Shown piece by piece: positions 10,522 through 21,363 of a DNA stretch of 64,000 nt; position 1 is the stretch's first letter; every line of letters begins with the position of its first letter. Under the pieces are notes generated by a model. The model made no database searches. It was not told the origin of the DNA and saw nothing but the letters and a program-made list of their open reading frames with translations. The stretch is from Planifilum fulgidum (GTDB taxonomy: Bacteria; Bacillota; Bacilli; Thermoactinomycetales; DSM-44946): contig NZ_FOOK01000002.1 in the NCBI RefSeq assembly GCF_900113175.1, forward strand, positions 113,983 to 177,982, read 5' to 3'. A program made the translations under genes and the position numbers.

Positions 10522-11345
10522 TCCTTACGACCTCCCCTGCGAAGGATGTCCAGCACGATATTGGCCGTCTCCTCGACCGCCTTGCGGGACACATCGATGA
10601 CGGGACAACCCACTTTTTTCATGATCCCCTCGGCGTATTCCAACTCCTCCAGGATGCGCTCCATGCTGGCATAGCTGGCCTGGGACGTCAGACCCAGGGA
10701 TTTGAGGCGCTCCCGGCGAATGTTGTTCAAAAACTCCGGTTCGATCGTCAGGCCGATGCATTTGTTCGGAGGAATGCGGAACAGCTCCTCCGGCGGCTCC
10801 ACCTCGGGCACCAGCGGAACATTGGCGACCTTCAGCAGCTTGTGCGCCAAATACATGGACAGGGGAGTTTTGGACGTGCGGGAAACCCCGATCAGCACGA
10901 CATCCGCCCGGAGAATCCCCCGGGGATCCCGGCCGTCGTCGTACTTGACGGCGAACTCGATCGCCTCGACCCGCCGGAAATACTCCTCGTCCATCTTGCG
11001 CACAAGGCCCGGTTCCCGCCTCGGAGCGCGCCGAAACAGCCTGGAAAGCTCATCGATCATCGGACCCATGATGTCGATGACGGGCACATGGCGCCGCTCG
11101 GCCTCTTCGATCAAAAATTTCTGCAGTTCGGGCACGACCAGAGTGAAAGCGATCATCCCCCGAACTTCGCTGGCCGCCTGAACCGTTTCCGCGATCGTCT
11201 CCTTGTCATCCACGTAGGGGACCCGGCGAATCTCCACCTGATCCCCGTTAAATTGGCTGGAAGCCGCCCGCACGACCAATTCGGCGGTCTCCCCCACGGA
11301 ATCGGACACAACATACACCACCGGATGATGCAAATCGCTGGTAAT
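10518..11345 (-). CDS. ppsR: PPDK regulatory protein: bifunctional kinase/pyrophosphorylase
   Basis: About 275 residues of the YqfL / DUF299 family. It phosphorylates the active-site Thr of PPDK with ADP and removes it with Pi. The N-terminal [18 protein letters not shown] signature and the P-loop [11 protein letters not shown] (about residue 160) are intact. The start is odd. In this frame a TGA lies only two codons upstream of an ATT at 11345. GGAGG sits 9 bases before the ATT. The first usual start is a TTG four codons later (11333), 19 bases past the ribosome site. I therefore place the start at the ATT. The gene lies between ccpN and ppdK and overlaps ppdK by four bases. Confidence 0.93.
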   Translation of the reverse strand: MTSDLHHPVVYVVSDSVGETAELVVRAASSQFNGDQVEIRRVPYVDDKETIAETVQAASEVRGMIAFTLVVPELQKFLIEEAERRHVPVIDIMGPMIDELSRLFRRAPRREPGLVRKMDEEYFRRVEAIEFAVKYDDGRDPRGILRADVVLIGVSRTSKTPLSMYLAHKLLKVANVPLVPEVEPPEELFRIPPNKCIGLTIEPEFLNNIRRERLKSLGLTSQASYASMERILEELEYAEGIMKKVGCPVIDVSRKAVEETANIVLDILRRGGRKD

Positions 11346-11378
11346 GGTTCATCCCCTCCCCTTAACCCGACAAGCATC

Positions 11379-12014
11379 TCATACGACGGATTCCTGTCCC
11401 AACTCGACGAAAGCCTTTGTAATGGTCGTTTTGGTGATGCGGCCCACCACTTCCAAGCCCTCGCCGTCTTCCATGGGGCGGACGACCGGCAAGGCGTCCA
11501 CCTGATAGCGCATCAGCTTGGACGCGGCTTCATACAGGGTCTCCTCCAGGGTGCACGTGATGATGTTGGGCATCCGGGTCATCACCACACTGACGGGAAT
11601 CGCCTGCAAATCCTGCTTGCCCAGGGCGATTTTCAGAAGATCCTTCCGGGACACCACCCCGGCCAGCCGGCCGCCGTCCTTCACCACAAACAGCGTCCCC
11701 ACATCCTCCAGAAACATGGTGCAGATGGCGTCGTACACGGAGAGCTTTTCCGTCACGACGACGGGCATCGACTTGTAATCCTTCACCTTCAATTTGCGCA
11801 CGTGTTCCGTGAAGAGCTGGTTGGCCGTCTTTCCGACATAAAAATATCCAACCCGGGGACGGGCATCCAAAAATCCGGCCATCGTCAATATGGCGAGGTC
11901 GGGACGAAGCGTCGCCCGCGTCAGGTTCAGTTTTTCGGCGATCTGCTCGCCCGTGATCGGCCCCTCATCTTTGACGATCTGCAAAATCATCTCCTGTCGC
12001 TTGGTCAGTTCGAT
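11379..12014 (-). CDS. ccpN: CcpN-type transcriptional repressor (HTH + two CBS domains)
   Basis: About 211 residues. The N-terminal winged HTH (LTRATLRPDLAILTMAGFL) is followed by two CBS domains that bind adenine nucleotides. In Bacillus subtilis CcpN represses gluconeogenic genes gapB and pckA in glucose. The likely start is an ATC at 12014, giving IELTKRQEMILQIVK, which matches the family N-terminus. AAGGGGGTG precedes it with about 9 bases from the core, and an in-frame TGA lies six codons upstream. The first ATG (11990) directly abuts a CAGGAG and would remove the start of the HTH; a CTG at 12008 is a second alternative. The downstream genes ppsR and ppdK make PEP synthesis a likely direct target. 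Confidence 0.93.
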   Translation of the reverse strand: MELTKRQEMILQIVKDEGPITGEQIAEKLNLTRATLRPDLAILTMAGFLDARPRVGYFYVGKTANQLFTEHVRKLKVKDYKSMPVVVTEKLSVYDAICTMFLEDVGTLFVVKDGGRLAGVVSRKDLLKIALGKQDLQAIPVSVVMTRMPNIITCTLEETLYEAASKLMRYQVDALPVVRPMEDGEGLEVVGRITKTTITKAFVELGQESVV

Positions 12015-12076
12015 CGCCCCACACCCCCTTCAACGGGCGAAGGTAGATTGTGTCATACTTTATAAACAAATTCCCC

Positions 12077-12114
12077 ATATAGTATATACTATATTGACCA
12101 TTCTATTTCTGCAA
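12077..12114 (-). promoter_or_regulatory. ccpN promoter with overlapping 18-bp palindrome
   Basis: On the minus strand TTGCAG (12114-12109), a 17-base spacer and TAGTAT (12091-12086) form a promoter about 70 bases before ccpN. A perfect palindrome, ATATAGTATATACTATAT (12077-12094), covers the -10 box. Its position suits a repressor. It matches the published CcpN consensus only partly, so autoregulation is a guess. Confidence 0.5.
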
Positions 12115-12204
12115 GTCTTTTATTTCTCCGCCGTCCCAAAGGATCCCATAAAAAAAAGGATCCGCCTCGCGCGCCTGCGAATCCATTCCGGTTCAAGGGC
12201 TCTG

Positions 12205-12234
12205 TTGACTTGCGAAGGATTTCCGTGATACATT
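12205..12234 (+). promoter_or_regulatory. Candidate SigA promoter of helD
   Basis: TTGACT and TACATT are separated by 18 bases. The predicted transcript starts near 12241 and runs through about 105 bases of AT-rich leader to the helD ribosome site. Confidence 0.5.
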
Positions 12235-12347
12235 AATAAAGTGCACCCTTCGCGTTTTCGTAAATAAAAATAAATACCCTATTTTATATTACTATATGAG
12301 TCGGGTTTTGTCAACATTTCATCCCAAAAAAAAAGGAGAGGTCACCC

Positions 12348-14690
12348 ATGGCGGCGGAACGGGAATTGGAAAAGGAACAGGAGCGAGTCGATGCAGTCGT
12401 CCAAAAAATCGACCACCAAATCCGCGCACTCCGGCGACAGACGGAGGCGATCAAAAAGGAAGTCCTGGAAATGAGCCGAAATTTCTGGGATGAAGTGACG
12501 ATCAACTTCGGCGATCCCCACGACACTATCGAAACCCTCGCCAGCGTCAATCAGCAGGCCAGGGTGCTGGCAGAGCGGGAGCGGAGCTACCGTCACGCCC
12601 GCAGGCGGTTGACAACGCTGGTTCGGATGAAGGACTCCCCATACTTCGGGAGGATCGATTTCGTCGAAGACGGGGAATCGAAGGCCGAATCGATTTACCT
12701 GGGAATCGCCTCGGTCCGCGACGAGGAGGGAGAACCCCTGGTTTATGATTGGCGGGCCCCCATCGCCAGTCTGTATTATGAAGGTTCGCCCGGACCGGTG
12801 CGGTATCAGACCCCCGCGGGCGAGGTGACGGGGACGCTGAAAAACAAGCGCCAGTTTGTCATCCGCGACGGCCGGATCCGGAGCATGTTTGACACCGGCA
12901 TCACGATCGGCGACGAACTGCTGCAGGAGGTCCTCGGCCGCCATTCGGACGCGCAGATGAAAAACATCGTGGCCACCATCCAAAAGGAACAAAACCGCAT
13001 CATCCGAAACGAGGGAAAACGGCTCCTGGTGGTATCGGGAGCCGCAGGCAGCGGAAAAACCTCGACGGCCCTGCAGCGGGTGGCCTGGCTTCTGTACCGC
13101 TACCGAAAATCGCTGACGGCGGAGCAGGTGGTCCTGTTCTCTCCCAACCCGATGTTCAACAGCTATGTATCGACGGTTCTCCCCGGATTGGGTGAGGAAA
13201 ACATGCAACAGACCACCTTTCAGGAAATGTTGGAAAACCGGCTTGGAAAACGGTTCCGCCTGGAGGATCCCTTCGATCAGATGGAATACGTGCTTAAGGG
13301 GATGAACGAACCGGGATACGACGAGCGTCTCCAGGGCATCCGGTTCAAAACATCGACCCGTTTCATGGAAGTGATCGATCGATACCTCGAGCGCCTGGGA
13401 CGGGAAGGCCTGATCTTCAGGGATGTCGTCTTTCAAAACCGGGTTCTCATCCCCGCCGAAGAAATCGAAAGGCGGTTTTATTCCCTCGATCCCTCGCGGT
13501 CGATCTCCGGCCGCATGAGCCGGCTGGCAGAACAGCTCCTGGATCTTCTGGAAGAAATGGAAGAAAAAGAGAAAGAGAAGCCCTGGGTGGAGGATGAGAT
13601 CGAACTGCTCGACGCCGAGACCTACCAGCGCGCCTACAGGGAGCTTAAGCGCCAGCCGGGATTCTCCGAAAACGGCGCCGATGACTTGAAAAAGGAACGG
13701 GAGTGGCTCGCCTCCTTCGTGGTGAAGGAGCGGTTCAAACCCTTGCGGCACTTCATCAAGCGGTATCGGTTTGTCGACATCCCCTCTTTGTATCGGCGGC
13801 TGTTTGCGGATCCCGATTTCGTTCCGCGCATGATGCCGGACATCCGCCTGCCGCAGGGGTGGAAGGCCATCTGCGCCCGGACGGCGGAACGCCTCGGGCG
13901 GAACGAATTGGCTTACGAGGATGCGACTCCCTTTCTTTATCTGACGGAGAAAATCGAAGGGTTTCAAACCAACCCCCACATTCGCCACGTGTTTGTGGAT
14001 GAGGCCCAGGACTTTTCCCCGTTTCAATTCGCTTTCCTCAAACACCTGTACCCGCGGGCCAGCATGACCGTTCTCGGCGACTTCAACCAGGCGATCTTCA
14101 TCTCCGCCGAATCGGGCTTTGATTTCCTGACCGGCCTGTTCGGAGCCGATGAAACCGAGACCTTCATCCTGACGCGGAGCTACCGTTCCACCCGGCAAAT
14201 CGTCCTGTTCACCCGGGAACTGATCGAAGGAGGCGATCAAATCGAACCCTTCCACCGCGACGGCCCCAAGCCGACGTGGACGCAGGTGGAGGATCGGGAG
14301 CAGCTGTTCGAAAAAATCCCGGACCGCATCCGCCGCCTTCAGGACGCCGGCCACCGGACCATCGCAATCATCTGCAAGACCGCCCGGGAGAGCCGGGAAG
14401 CCTATGAAGGGCTGAAGAAGCGCTATCCCTCCCTTCGGCTCATCGAAAAGGAGACAGTCACCTTTGAAGCGGGTCCCCTCGTCATTCCCTCCTATCTGGC
14501 CAAGGGGCTGGAGTTTGACGCGGTGATCGTTTTCGACGCCCAGGAAGCGCGATACGGAAGGGAAAGCGAGCGGAAACTGTTCTATACGGTCTGTACCCGG
14601 GCAATGCACGAACTGCATCTTTATTGCGCGGGCAAAGCCACTCCTTTCCTGTCCGACGTGTCGCCGGATTTGTATGTGGTGGAATCGTGA
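12348..14690 (+). CDS. helD: HelD-like RNA polymerase-recycling ATPase (UvrD/Rep superfamily 1)
   Basis: 780 residues, the usual HelD length. An N-terminal antiparallel coiled coil (about residues 1-60) would enter the RNA polymerase secondary channel. Walker A is SGAAGSGKTSTAL (about residue 230), Walker B is VFVDEAQDFSPFQF, motif III is LGDFNQAI, and the C-terminal helicase motifs (FILTRSYRSTRQI, TRAMHELHLY) follow. Known HelD proteins pull stalled core polymerase off nucleic acid. AAGGAGAGG precedes the ATG. It is a single gene on the plus strand between the divergent ccpN promoter and a strong terminator. It lacks UvrD motifs specific for DNA repair helicases, which supports HelD over UvrD/PcrA. 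Confidence 0.92.
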   Translation: MAAERELEKEQERVDAVVQKIDHQIRALRRQTEAIKKEVLEMSRNFWDEVTINFGDPHDTIETLASVNQQARVLAERERSYRHARRRLTTLVRMKDSPYFGRIDFVEDGESKAESIYLGIASVRDEEGEPLVYDWRAPIASLYYEGSPGPVRYQTPAGEVTGTLKNKRQFVIRDGRIRSMFDTGITIGDELLQEVLGRHSDAQMKNIVATIQKEQNRIIRNEGKRLLVVSGAAGSGKTSTALQRVAWLLYRYRKSLTAEQVVLFSPNPMFNSYVSTVLPGLGEENMQQTTFQEMLENRLGKRFRLEDPFDQMEYVLKGMNEPGYDERLQGIRFKTSTRFMEVIDRYLERLGREGLIFRDVVFQNRVLIPAEEIERRFYSLDPSRSISGRMSRLAEQLLDLLEEMEEKEKEKPWVEDEIELLDAETYQRAYRELKRQPGFSENGADDLKKEREWLASFVVKERFKPLRHFIKRYRFVDIPSLYRRLFADPDFVPRMMPDIRLPQGWKAICARTAERLGRNELAYEDATPFLYLTEKIEGFQTNPHIRHVFVDEAQDFSPFQFAFLKHLYPRASMTVLGDFNQAIFISAESGFDFLTGLFGADETETFILTRSYRSTRQIVLFTRELIEGGDQIEPFHRDGPKPTWTQVEDREQLFEKIPDRIRRLQDAGHRTIAIICKTARESREAYEGLKKRYPSLRLIEKETVTFEAGPLVIPSYLAKGLEFDAVIVFDAQEARYGRESERKLFYTVCTRAMHELHLYCAGKATPFLSDVSPDLYVVES

Positions 14691-14726
14691 CAAAACCCCG
14701 GACCGGTTTGCGGTCCGGGGTTTTGT
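14691..14726 (+). terminator. Intrinsic terminator of helD
   Basis: CAAAACCCCGGACC pairs perfectly with GGTCCGGGGTTTTG around a 7-base loop, ending in a T-rich TTTTGTTG. The symmetry allows weak function in the opposite direction. Confidence 0.85.
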
Positions 14727-14954
14727 TGAAAGAGCGCAGCTTGCAATCCGTGAGGATGGTGAAGCTTCTCTTCATCACATCTTGCCCTTTCGCCGTCGCA
14801 ATCTCGCCATCAACCCGGCATTCTTGTCGGACAAACCGCCTCCCGCCATCGCGTGCGCCCGCTAATCGCCACTTGGCGGCGGAAAAAAAACAAAGGACCG
14901 GCCCGGCGGAAATTCGGAGGCCGCGGAAATCCGCACATCCGATGCCCGGCCCGC
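14727..14954. other. Gene-free stretch between the helD and glyS terminators
   Basis: No reading frame with a ribosome site and family resemblance is visible on either strand. No promoter or repeat stands out. Confidence 0.6.
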
Positions 14955-14996
14955 AAAAAAAGGGCCCGGGGCCGCGTTGGGAACGTCCGGCCCCGG
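14955..14996 (-). terminator. Intrinsic terminator of glyQ-glyS
   Basis: On the minus strand CCGGGGCC / GGCCCCGG close a 15-base loop and are followed by GCCCTTTTTTT. It starts 8 bases after the glyS stop. Confidence 0.8.
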
Positions 14997-15003
14997 TGAA
15001 AAC

Positions 15004-17091
15004 TCACCCGGCCAACCGATCAAAGTGGGCGAAACGCCTCACCAAATCGGTCAGCCGGCGGAGAAGCGCCAGGCGGTTGGCCCGGACGGCTTCATCCTCG
15101 GCCATCACGAAAACCTCGTCGAAGAAGCGATGGATCGTGGGAGCCATCTCCGCCAGGGCCTGGTACATGCCGGCGACGTCCCGACGGGACAGGGCGGCCT
15201 CGAACCGGTCGGCGGCCTGCCGGTAGGCGTTCCAGAGGAGGCGCTCCGCTTCCTCCTCCATCAGCGACGGGTCCACCCCCCTGTTCGGATCTCCCTTCCT
15301 TCCCAGGTTGGCGGTCCGGTTGAAGGCCTCCACCACCGGTTTGAAGGCGTCTTCCTCCTTCACCCGCTCCATCAGAAACCGGGCCTTGTCCACCGCCAGC
15401 CGGGGGTCTCCCACCCCGGCGGCCAACACGGCATCGATGACGTCGTGGCGGATTTCCGCCTCCTGCAGGACCGTCCGCAGGCGGAGGGCGAAGAATTCCT
15501 CCAGCCGTTTCTTCACTTCCTCCGCGGGTTGGGTGACGAGCCCCTTTTCCCGCAGAAGCTCCAGGGCATGGTCCCACAGGCGATTCAGCGTCACCGACGG
15601 CCAATCCCGGTGCAGCAGGATCTGGATCAAACCGGCGGCCCGGCGGCGCAACCCGTAGGGATCCTGGGAACCGGAAGGCTGGATGCCGATGCCGAGGAAA
15701 GCGGCCTGGGCATCGATCTTGTCGGCCAGGGCGAGGACGGTTCCCACAACGGAGGCGGGGAGCTCGTCCCCGGCATGGCGGGGCAAGTGATGTTCGAAAA
15801 CCGCCCGGGATACCTCCGGATCTTCCCCGGCCCGCCGGGCGTACTCTTCGCCCATCACTCCCTCCAGCTCGGGGAATTCGTACACCATCTGCGTGGACAG
15901 ATCGAATTTGCAGATTCGCGCAGCCCGGTCGATTTTCCTCACCGTTTCCTCATCCAATCCGAGCCAGTCCGCAATGGAAAGGGCCAGGGTGCGGACGCGG
16001 CGCACCTTGTCCCCGATGCTCCCCAGTTTCTCATGGAAAACAATCTGGTCGAGCCGGGAGACCGCCTCGTCGATGGAGAGCTTCAAATCCTCCTCGTAGA
16101 AGAAGCGGGCGTCGGCCAGACGGGCCCTGAGCACCTTCTGATTTCCCCGGGCCACCACATCCAGGGCGACATCGTCCCCGTTCCGGACCGTGACGAAATG
16201 GGGAAGCAGGCTTCCGTCTGCGGCCGTCACCGGGAAGTAGCGCTGATGTTCCCTCATGGTCGTAATCAGCACGGCCGGAGGCAATTCGAGAAATTTCTCG
16301 TCAAAGGAGCCGGCGAGGACCGTCGGATATTCCACCAGATGGGTCACTTCTTCCAGCAAACCCTCGTCAACGGGAATGCGCCAACCCTTTTCCTCCTCCA
16401 ACCGGCGCAGCTGGTCGAGAATCCGTTGCCTGCGTTCCTCCACATCGGCGATCACCCATTGCTTTCGGAGGGTTTCCAGATACTCCTCCGGCGAAGAGAG
16501 TTCCACCTCTTCCCCCAGAAACCGGTGTCCGCGCGTCCGATTGCCGGCGGTGACGCCTGCCCAGGAGAAGGGAACCGTTTCCCGGCCGAAGAGGCAGACC
16601 AACCACCGCACCGGGCGGATAAACCGGGTCCGGCCGCTCCCCCAGCGCATCGCGCCGGGAAGGTGGATGGACGACAGCACGCCGGGAAGTCCCTCCTGCA
16701 GACATTCCCCGGTGGCTTTCCCCTTCATCACCTTCCGGGCGAACAGGTACTCTTCCCCTTTGTGTTCGCCAAAATACAGATCGTCCAAAGAGACGCCCTG
16801 CTTCCGGGCAAACCCCACCGCGGCGGGGCTCCAGCTTCCGTCCTCCTTGAGGGCAATCCGCTTGGCCGGGCCTCGCACCTCTTCCCGCACATCCCGCTGG
16901 CGCTCGGCCACCCCTTCCACCCGCAGGGCGAGCCGCCGGGGCGTGGCATATGTATGACTGGTCCGGTAGTCGATCCGATTCTCCCTGAGCCAGCTTTCGA
17001 CCCGCTCTTTCAACTGCTTGGCCGCTTCGCCCACAAACCGGGCCGGTATCTCCTCACAGCCGATCTCCAACAGCAATTCCCTTTCAGCCAC
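15004..17091 (-). CDS. glyS: Glycyl-tRNA synthetase beta subunit
   Basis: 695 residues, usual length for the bacterial alpha2beta2 enzyme. The N-terminus ([15 protein letters not shown]) is the family signature. An HD-like domain in the middle and a C-terminal anticodon-binding region (from about residue 580) follow. The beta subunit recognises tRNA-Gly and supports the aminoacylation carried by GlyQ. The gene overlaps glyQ by 8 bases and ends at a strong terminator. Expression is set by the T-box in front of glyQ. Confidence 0.97.
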   Translation of the reverse strand: MAERELLLEIGCEEIPARFVGEAAKQLKERVESWLRENRIDYRTSHTYATPRRLALRVEGVAERQRDVREEVRGPAKRIALKEDGSWSPAAVGFARKQGVSLDDLYFGEHKGEEYLFARKVMKGKATGECLQEGLPGVLSSIHLPGAMRWGSGRTRFIRPVRWLVCLFGRETVPFSWAGVTAGNRTRGHRFLGEEVELSSPEEYLETLRKQWVIADVEERRQRILDQLRRLEEEKGWRIPVDEGLLEEVTHLVEYPTVLAGSFDEKFLELPPAVLITTMREHQRYFPVTAADGSLLPHFVTVRNGDDVALDVVARGNQKVLRARLADARFFYEEDLKLSIDEAVSRLDQIVFHEKLGSIGDKVRRVRTLALSIADWLGLDEETVRKIDRAARICKFDLSTQMVYEFPELEGVMGEEYARRAGEDPEVSRAVFEHHLPRHAGDELPASVVGTVLALADKIDAQAAFLGIGIQPSGSQDPYGLRRRAAGLIQILLHRDWPSVTLNRLWDHALELLREKGLVTQPAEEVKKRLEEFFALRLRTVLQEAEIRHDVIDAVLAAGVGDPRLAVDKARFLMERVKEEDAFKPVVEAFNRTANLGRKGDPNRGVDPSLMEEEAERLLWNAYRQAADRFEAALSRRDVAGMYQALAEMAPTIHRFFDEVFVMAEDEAVRANRLALLRRLTDLVRRFAHFDRLAG

Positions 17092-17968
17092 GCTTTTCTC
17101 CCCCTTTCAACAGAGGAAATCCCAGCCGTTCCCGCTCTTCCACGTAAGCTTTGGCGCATTTTCTCGCCAGATCGCGCACCCGGCCGATGTAACCAGTCCG
17201 CTGGGTCACGCTGATCGCCCCCCGGGCTTCCAGCAGGTTGAAGGTATGGGAGCACTTCAGCACCCAATCGTAGGCGGGCAGAACCAGTTTGGCCTCCAGG
17301 GCGCGGAGGGCTTCCCGCTCGCAGTCGTCAAAGAGGCGGAACAAGAGGTCCGTGTCGGCCACCTCAAAGGAGTATTTGGAGTGCTCGTATTCCGCCTGGC
17401 GGAACACGTCGCCGTAGGTCACACCCTCCACCCACTCCAGATCGTAGACGCTCTCCTTGTCCTGCAGGTAAAGGGCCAGGCGCTCCAAACCGTACGTGAG
17501 CTCCACGGAGACGGGATCGGCCTCCAATCCGCCCACCTGCTGGAAATAGGTGAACTGGGTGATCTCCATCCCGTCGATCCACACTTCCCATCCCAGTCCG
17601 GCGGCGCCCAGCATGGGATGCTCCCAGTTGTCCTCCACAAAGCGGATGTCGTGGCGGCGGGGATCCACCCCCAACGCCCGGAGACTGTCCAGATACACCT
17701 CCTGGACATCGTCGGGCGAAGGCTTCAGAATCACTTGAAATTGGTGGTGCTGATAAACCCGGTTGGGGTTTTCCCCGTACCGCCCGTCCGCCGGCCGGCG
17801 GGAAGGCTCCACGTAGGCCACCTTCCAGGGCTCCGGACCGAGAGACCGCAAAAAGGTCATCGGATTGAGGGTTCCCGCTCCCTTTTCCACATCGTAGGGC
17901 TGAACGAGGACACATCCCTGTTCCGCCCAGAAGGTTTGCAGTCTCAGTATCATTTCCTGAAAATGCAT
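17084..17968 (-). CDS. glyQ: Glycyl-tRNA synthetase alpha subunit
   Basis: 294 residues. It is the catalytic subunit that forms glycyl-adenylate. Family motifs [18 protein letters not shown] and [19 protein letters not shown] are visible near the N-terminus. The start is the ATG at 17968, with AGGAGGTG 6 bases upstream; the frame stays open 30 codons further but those codons lie in the T-box terminator. It forms an operon with glyS. Confidence 0.97.
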   Translation of the reverse strand: MHFQEMILRLQTFWAEQGCVLVQPYDVEKGAGTLNPMTFLRSLGPEPWKVAYVEPSRRPADGRYGENPNRVYQHHQFQVILKPSPDDVQEVYLDSLRALGVDPRRHDIRFVEDNWEHPMLGAAGLGWEVWIDGMEITQFTYFQQVGGLEADPVSVELTYGLERLALYLQDKESVYDLEWVEGVTYGDVFRQAEYEHSKYSFEVADTDLLFRLFDDCEREALRALEAKLVLPAYDWVLKCSHTFNLLEARGAISVTQRTGYIGRVRDLARKCAKAYVEERERLGFPLLKGGEKRG

Positions 17969-17996
17969 CGCCTGCACCTCCTGTCGGATTGCCGTT

Positions 17997-18240
17997 AAAA
18001 AAACCCCCGCCCCATGGCCCGAAAACCATAGGGACGGGAGCTTTTCCCGCGGTTCCACCCTATTTGGCCGGCAGCGCCGACCCCCTCATTTCGCCATCGC
18101 GCTCAGGAACGCCCTTCACCGGTTCCGTGGCCGGGCTCTCACCCTCCCCGACTCGCTGATCACGGAGGAGCCGGCTACTCCTTTCCGTCATCGCGCGGCC
18201 CTTATTTCATTGCCCGAAACAGCGCGCTTTGCACGCGGTA
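17997..18240 (-). promoter_or_regulatory. Glycine T-box riboswitch leader of glyQS
   Basis: The minus strand contains the T-box core GGGTGGAACCGCGG (18060-18047). It is followed by a terminator hairpin (CCCGTCCC paired with GGGGCGGG, 18040-18004) and seven T (18003-17997). The leader upstream (18240-18065) holds the stem I region; I did not fix the specifier codon with confidence. Uncharged tRNA-Gly binding would favour the antiterminator and glyQS transcription. Confidence 0.9.
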
Positions 18241-18261
18241 TGTACGTGGTATGTAGTCTTA

Positions 18262-18291
18262 TATATATCAGACGAGGCCTTCTGTTGTCAA
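18262..18291 (-). promoter_or_regulatory. Promoter of the glyQS T-box transcript
   Basis: TTGACA (18291-18286), an 18-base spacer and TATATA (18267-18262) on the minus strand. The -35 box overlaps the recO stop codon. Confidence 0.7.
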
Positions 18292-19055
18292 CGATCCGGC
18301 GACTTGGACCAATCTTTGCGCAACTGGTCCAAAAAGGGGCGGGACTTGAACTTGATGCCCGCATATTCGTCGATAAAGGCCCTGAGAACCCGCTCCAGCT
18401 GCGCCTTGGTCTCCTCCTTCACCCGCACTTCCCCGATCCGATCCGGGGTAATGCGCTGCAAGAGCCGCAGAAGGCGGGCGGCCGTCTCCGACAAAGGAAG
18501 GGTGTGCGGATCCCGGTGGAGGCAATCGGAGCACAAAAAACCGCCCTGCCGGACGCTGAAGCGAACGGGACGGTCTCTTGAGCCGCAAAGGGCGCACTTG
18601 TCCAGCACGGGCCGGTATCCCGCGGCCTCCAATACTTTAAGCTCGAAGATCCGTGAAAGGATCTCCGGATCGGTGCCCCCTTCCAGTTGATCCAACGTGG
18701 AAGACAGCAGGCGGTACAAAGCGGGCGAAGGATCCTTCTCCTCCGTCATGCGGTCCAGCAGTTCCACCAGGTAAGCGGCGGTCGCCGTCAACAGGAGATC
18801 GGAACGGAGTCCGTGGTGGGAGGAAATCAGCTCTCCCTGGGACAGGGTTCCCATCCCCGATCCCAAAAAGCAGAGATATTGCCCCCGGGTGAAAAGTTGC
18901 GTGACCGCTCCCAGACGGCTCCTCGGCTTTTTCGCCCCTCGGGCCAGGACGGGCAGCTTTCCCCGTTCCGCCGTGAACAGGACGACCACCTTGTGGCTTT
19001 CCCCGTAATCCCGGGTCCGAATGACGATTCCCTCGGTTTTGATCAACATGGACAA
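18288..19055 (-). CDS. recO: DNA repair protein RecO
   Basis: 255 residues. RecO anneals single strands and loads RecA with RecR. The N-terminal OB fold (about residues 1-80; KTEGIVIRTRDYGESHKVV) is followed by a helical domain with a four-cysteine zinc site (CALC and CSDC, about residues 150-175). It lies between yqzL and the glyQS leader, in Bacillus order. Confidence 0.95.
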   Translation of the reverse strand: MSMLIKTEGIVIRTRDYGESHKVVVLFTAERGKLPVLARGAKKPRSRLGAVTQLFTRGQYLCFLGSGMGTLSQGELISSHHGLRSDLLLTATAAYLVELLDRMTEEKDPSPALYRLLSSTLDQLEGGTDPEILSRIFELKVLEAAGYRPVLDKCALCGSRDRPVRFSVRQGGFLCSDCLHRDPHTLPLSETAARLLRLLQRITPDRIGEVRVKEETKAQLERVLRAFIDEYAGIKFKSRPFLDQLRKDWSKSPDR

Positions 19056-19064
19056 GCCCTTCCC

Positions 19065-19202
19065 CTAATGGACTTCCTCCCGGTCATGCTCCTCCTCCCG
19101 GTCCTTGGCGGAATCGTCCTTGATCCCGTCCACTTCCTTGTACATCAGGTACGCATCGATACTGCCAGTTACCGCAAAGACATTCCAATAGAAATTGCGC
19201 AA
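19065..19202 (-). CDS. yqzL: YqzL-family small protein, 45 residues
   Basis: The frame reads (M)RNFYWNVFAVTGSIDAYL, then a charged tail ending in HDREEVH. This resembles the YqzL family found between era and recO in Bacillus, the same position as here. The start is a TTG (19202) with AAAGGA 10 bases upstream. The N-terminal aromatic segment and acidic tail are typical; the function is unknown. It ends 9 bases before recO, so coupling is likely. Confidence 0.8.
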   Translation of the reverse strand: MRNFYWNVFAVTGSIDAYLMYKEVDGIKDDSAKDREEEHDREEVH

Positions 19203-19326
19203 CCAGCACCCATCCTTTCCCTGACGTCGGTTGTCTTTCTATAGGGTTAGGATGACCGGGAGGCTTGGGAGTATGACTTGGAAATATTGCTATCCGTCCG
19301 GGAAAATTCCGCCAACCGCCTTCTTT

Positions 19327-21342
<2,016 letters not shown>

Positions 21343-21363
21343 GTCGTTCTCCCTTTCAGGCAG

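Noticed and set aside
7759-10674. 971-codon open frame opposite ppdK
   Set aside because: Antisense to a well-conserved enzyme, rich in His, Arg and Pro, without any recognisable domain.
12142-12164. GGATCC repeat around an A-run as a possible terminator
   Set aside because: Only six paired bases with the A-run in the loop; no T-run follows on either strand.
12342-14693. 783-codon open frame opposite helD
   Set aside because: Mirror frame created by codon bias of helD; no ribosome site and no domain.
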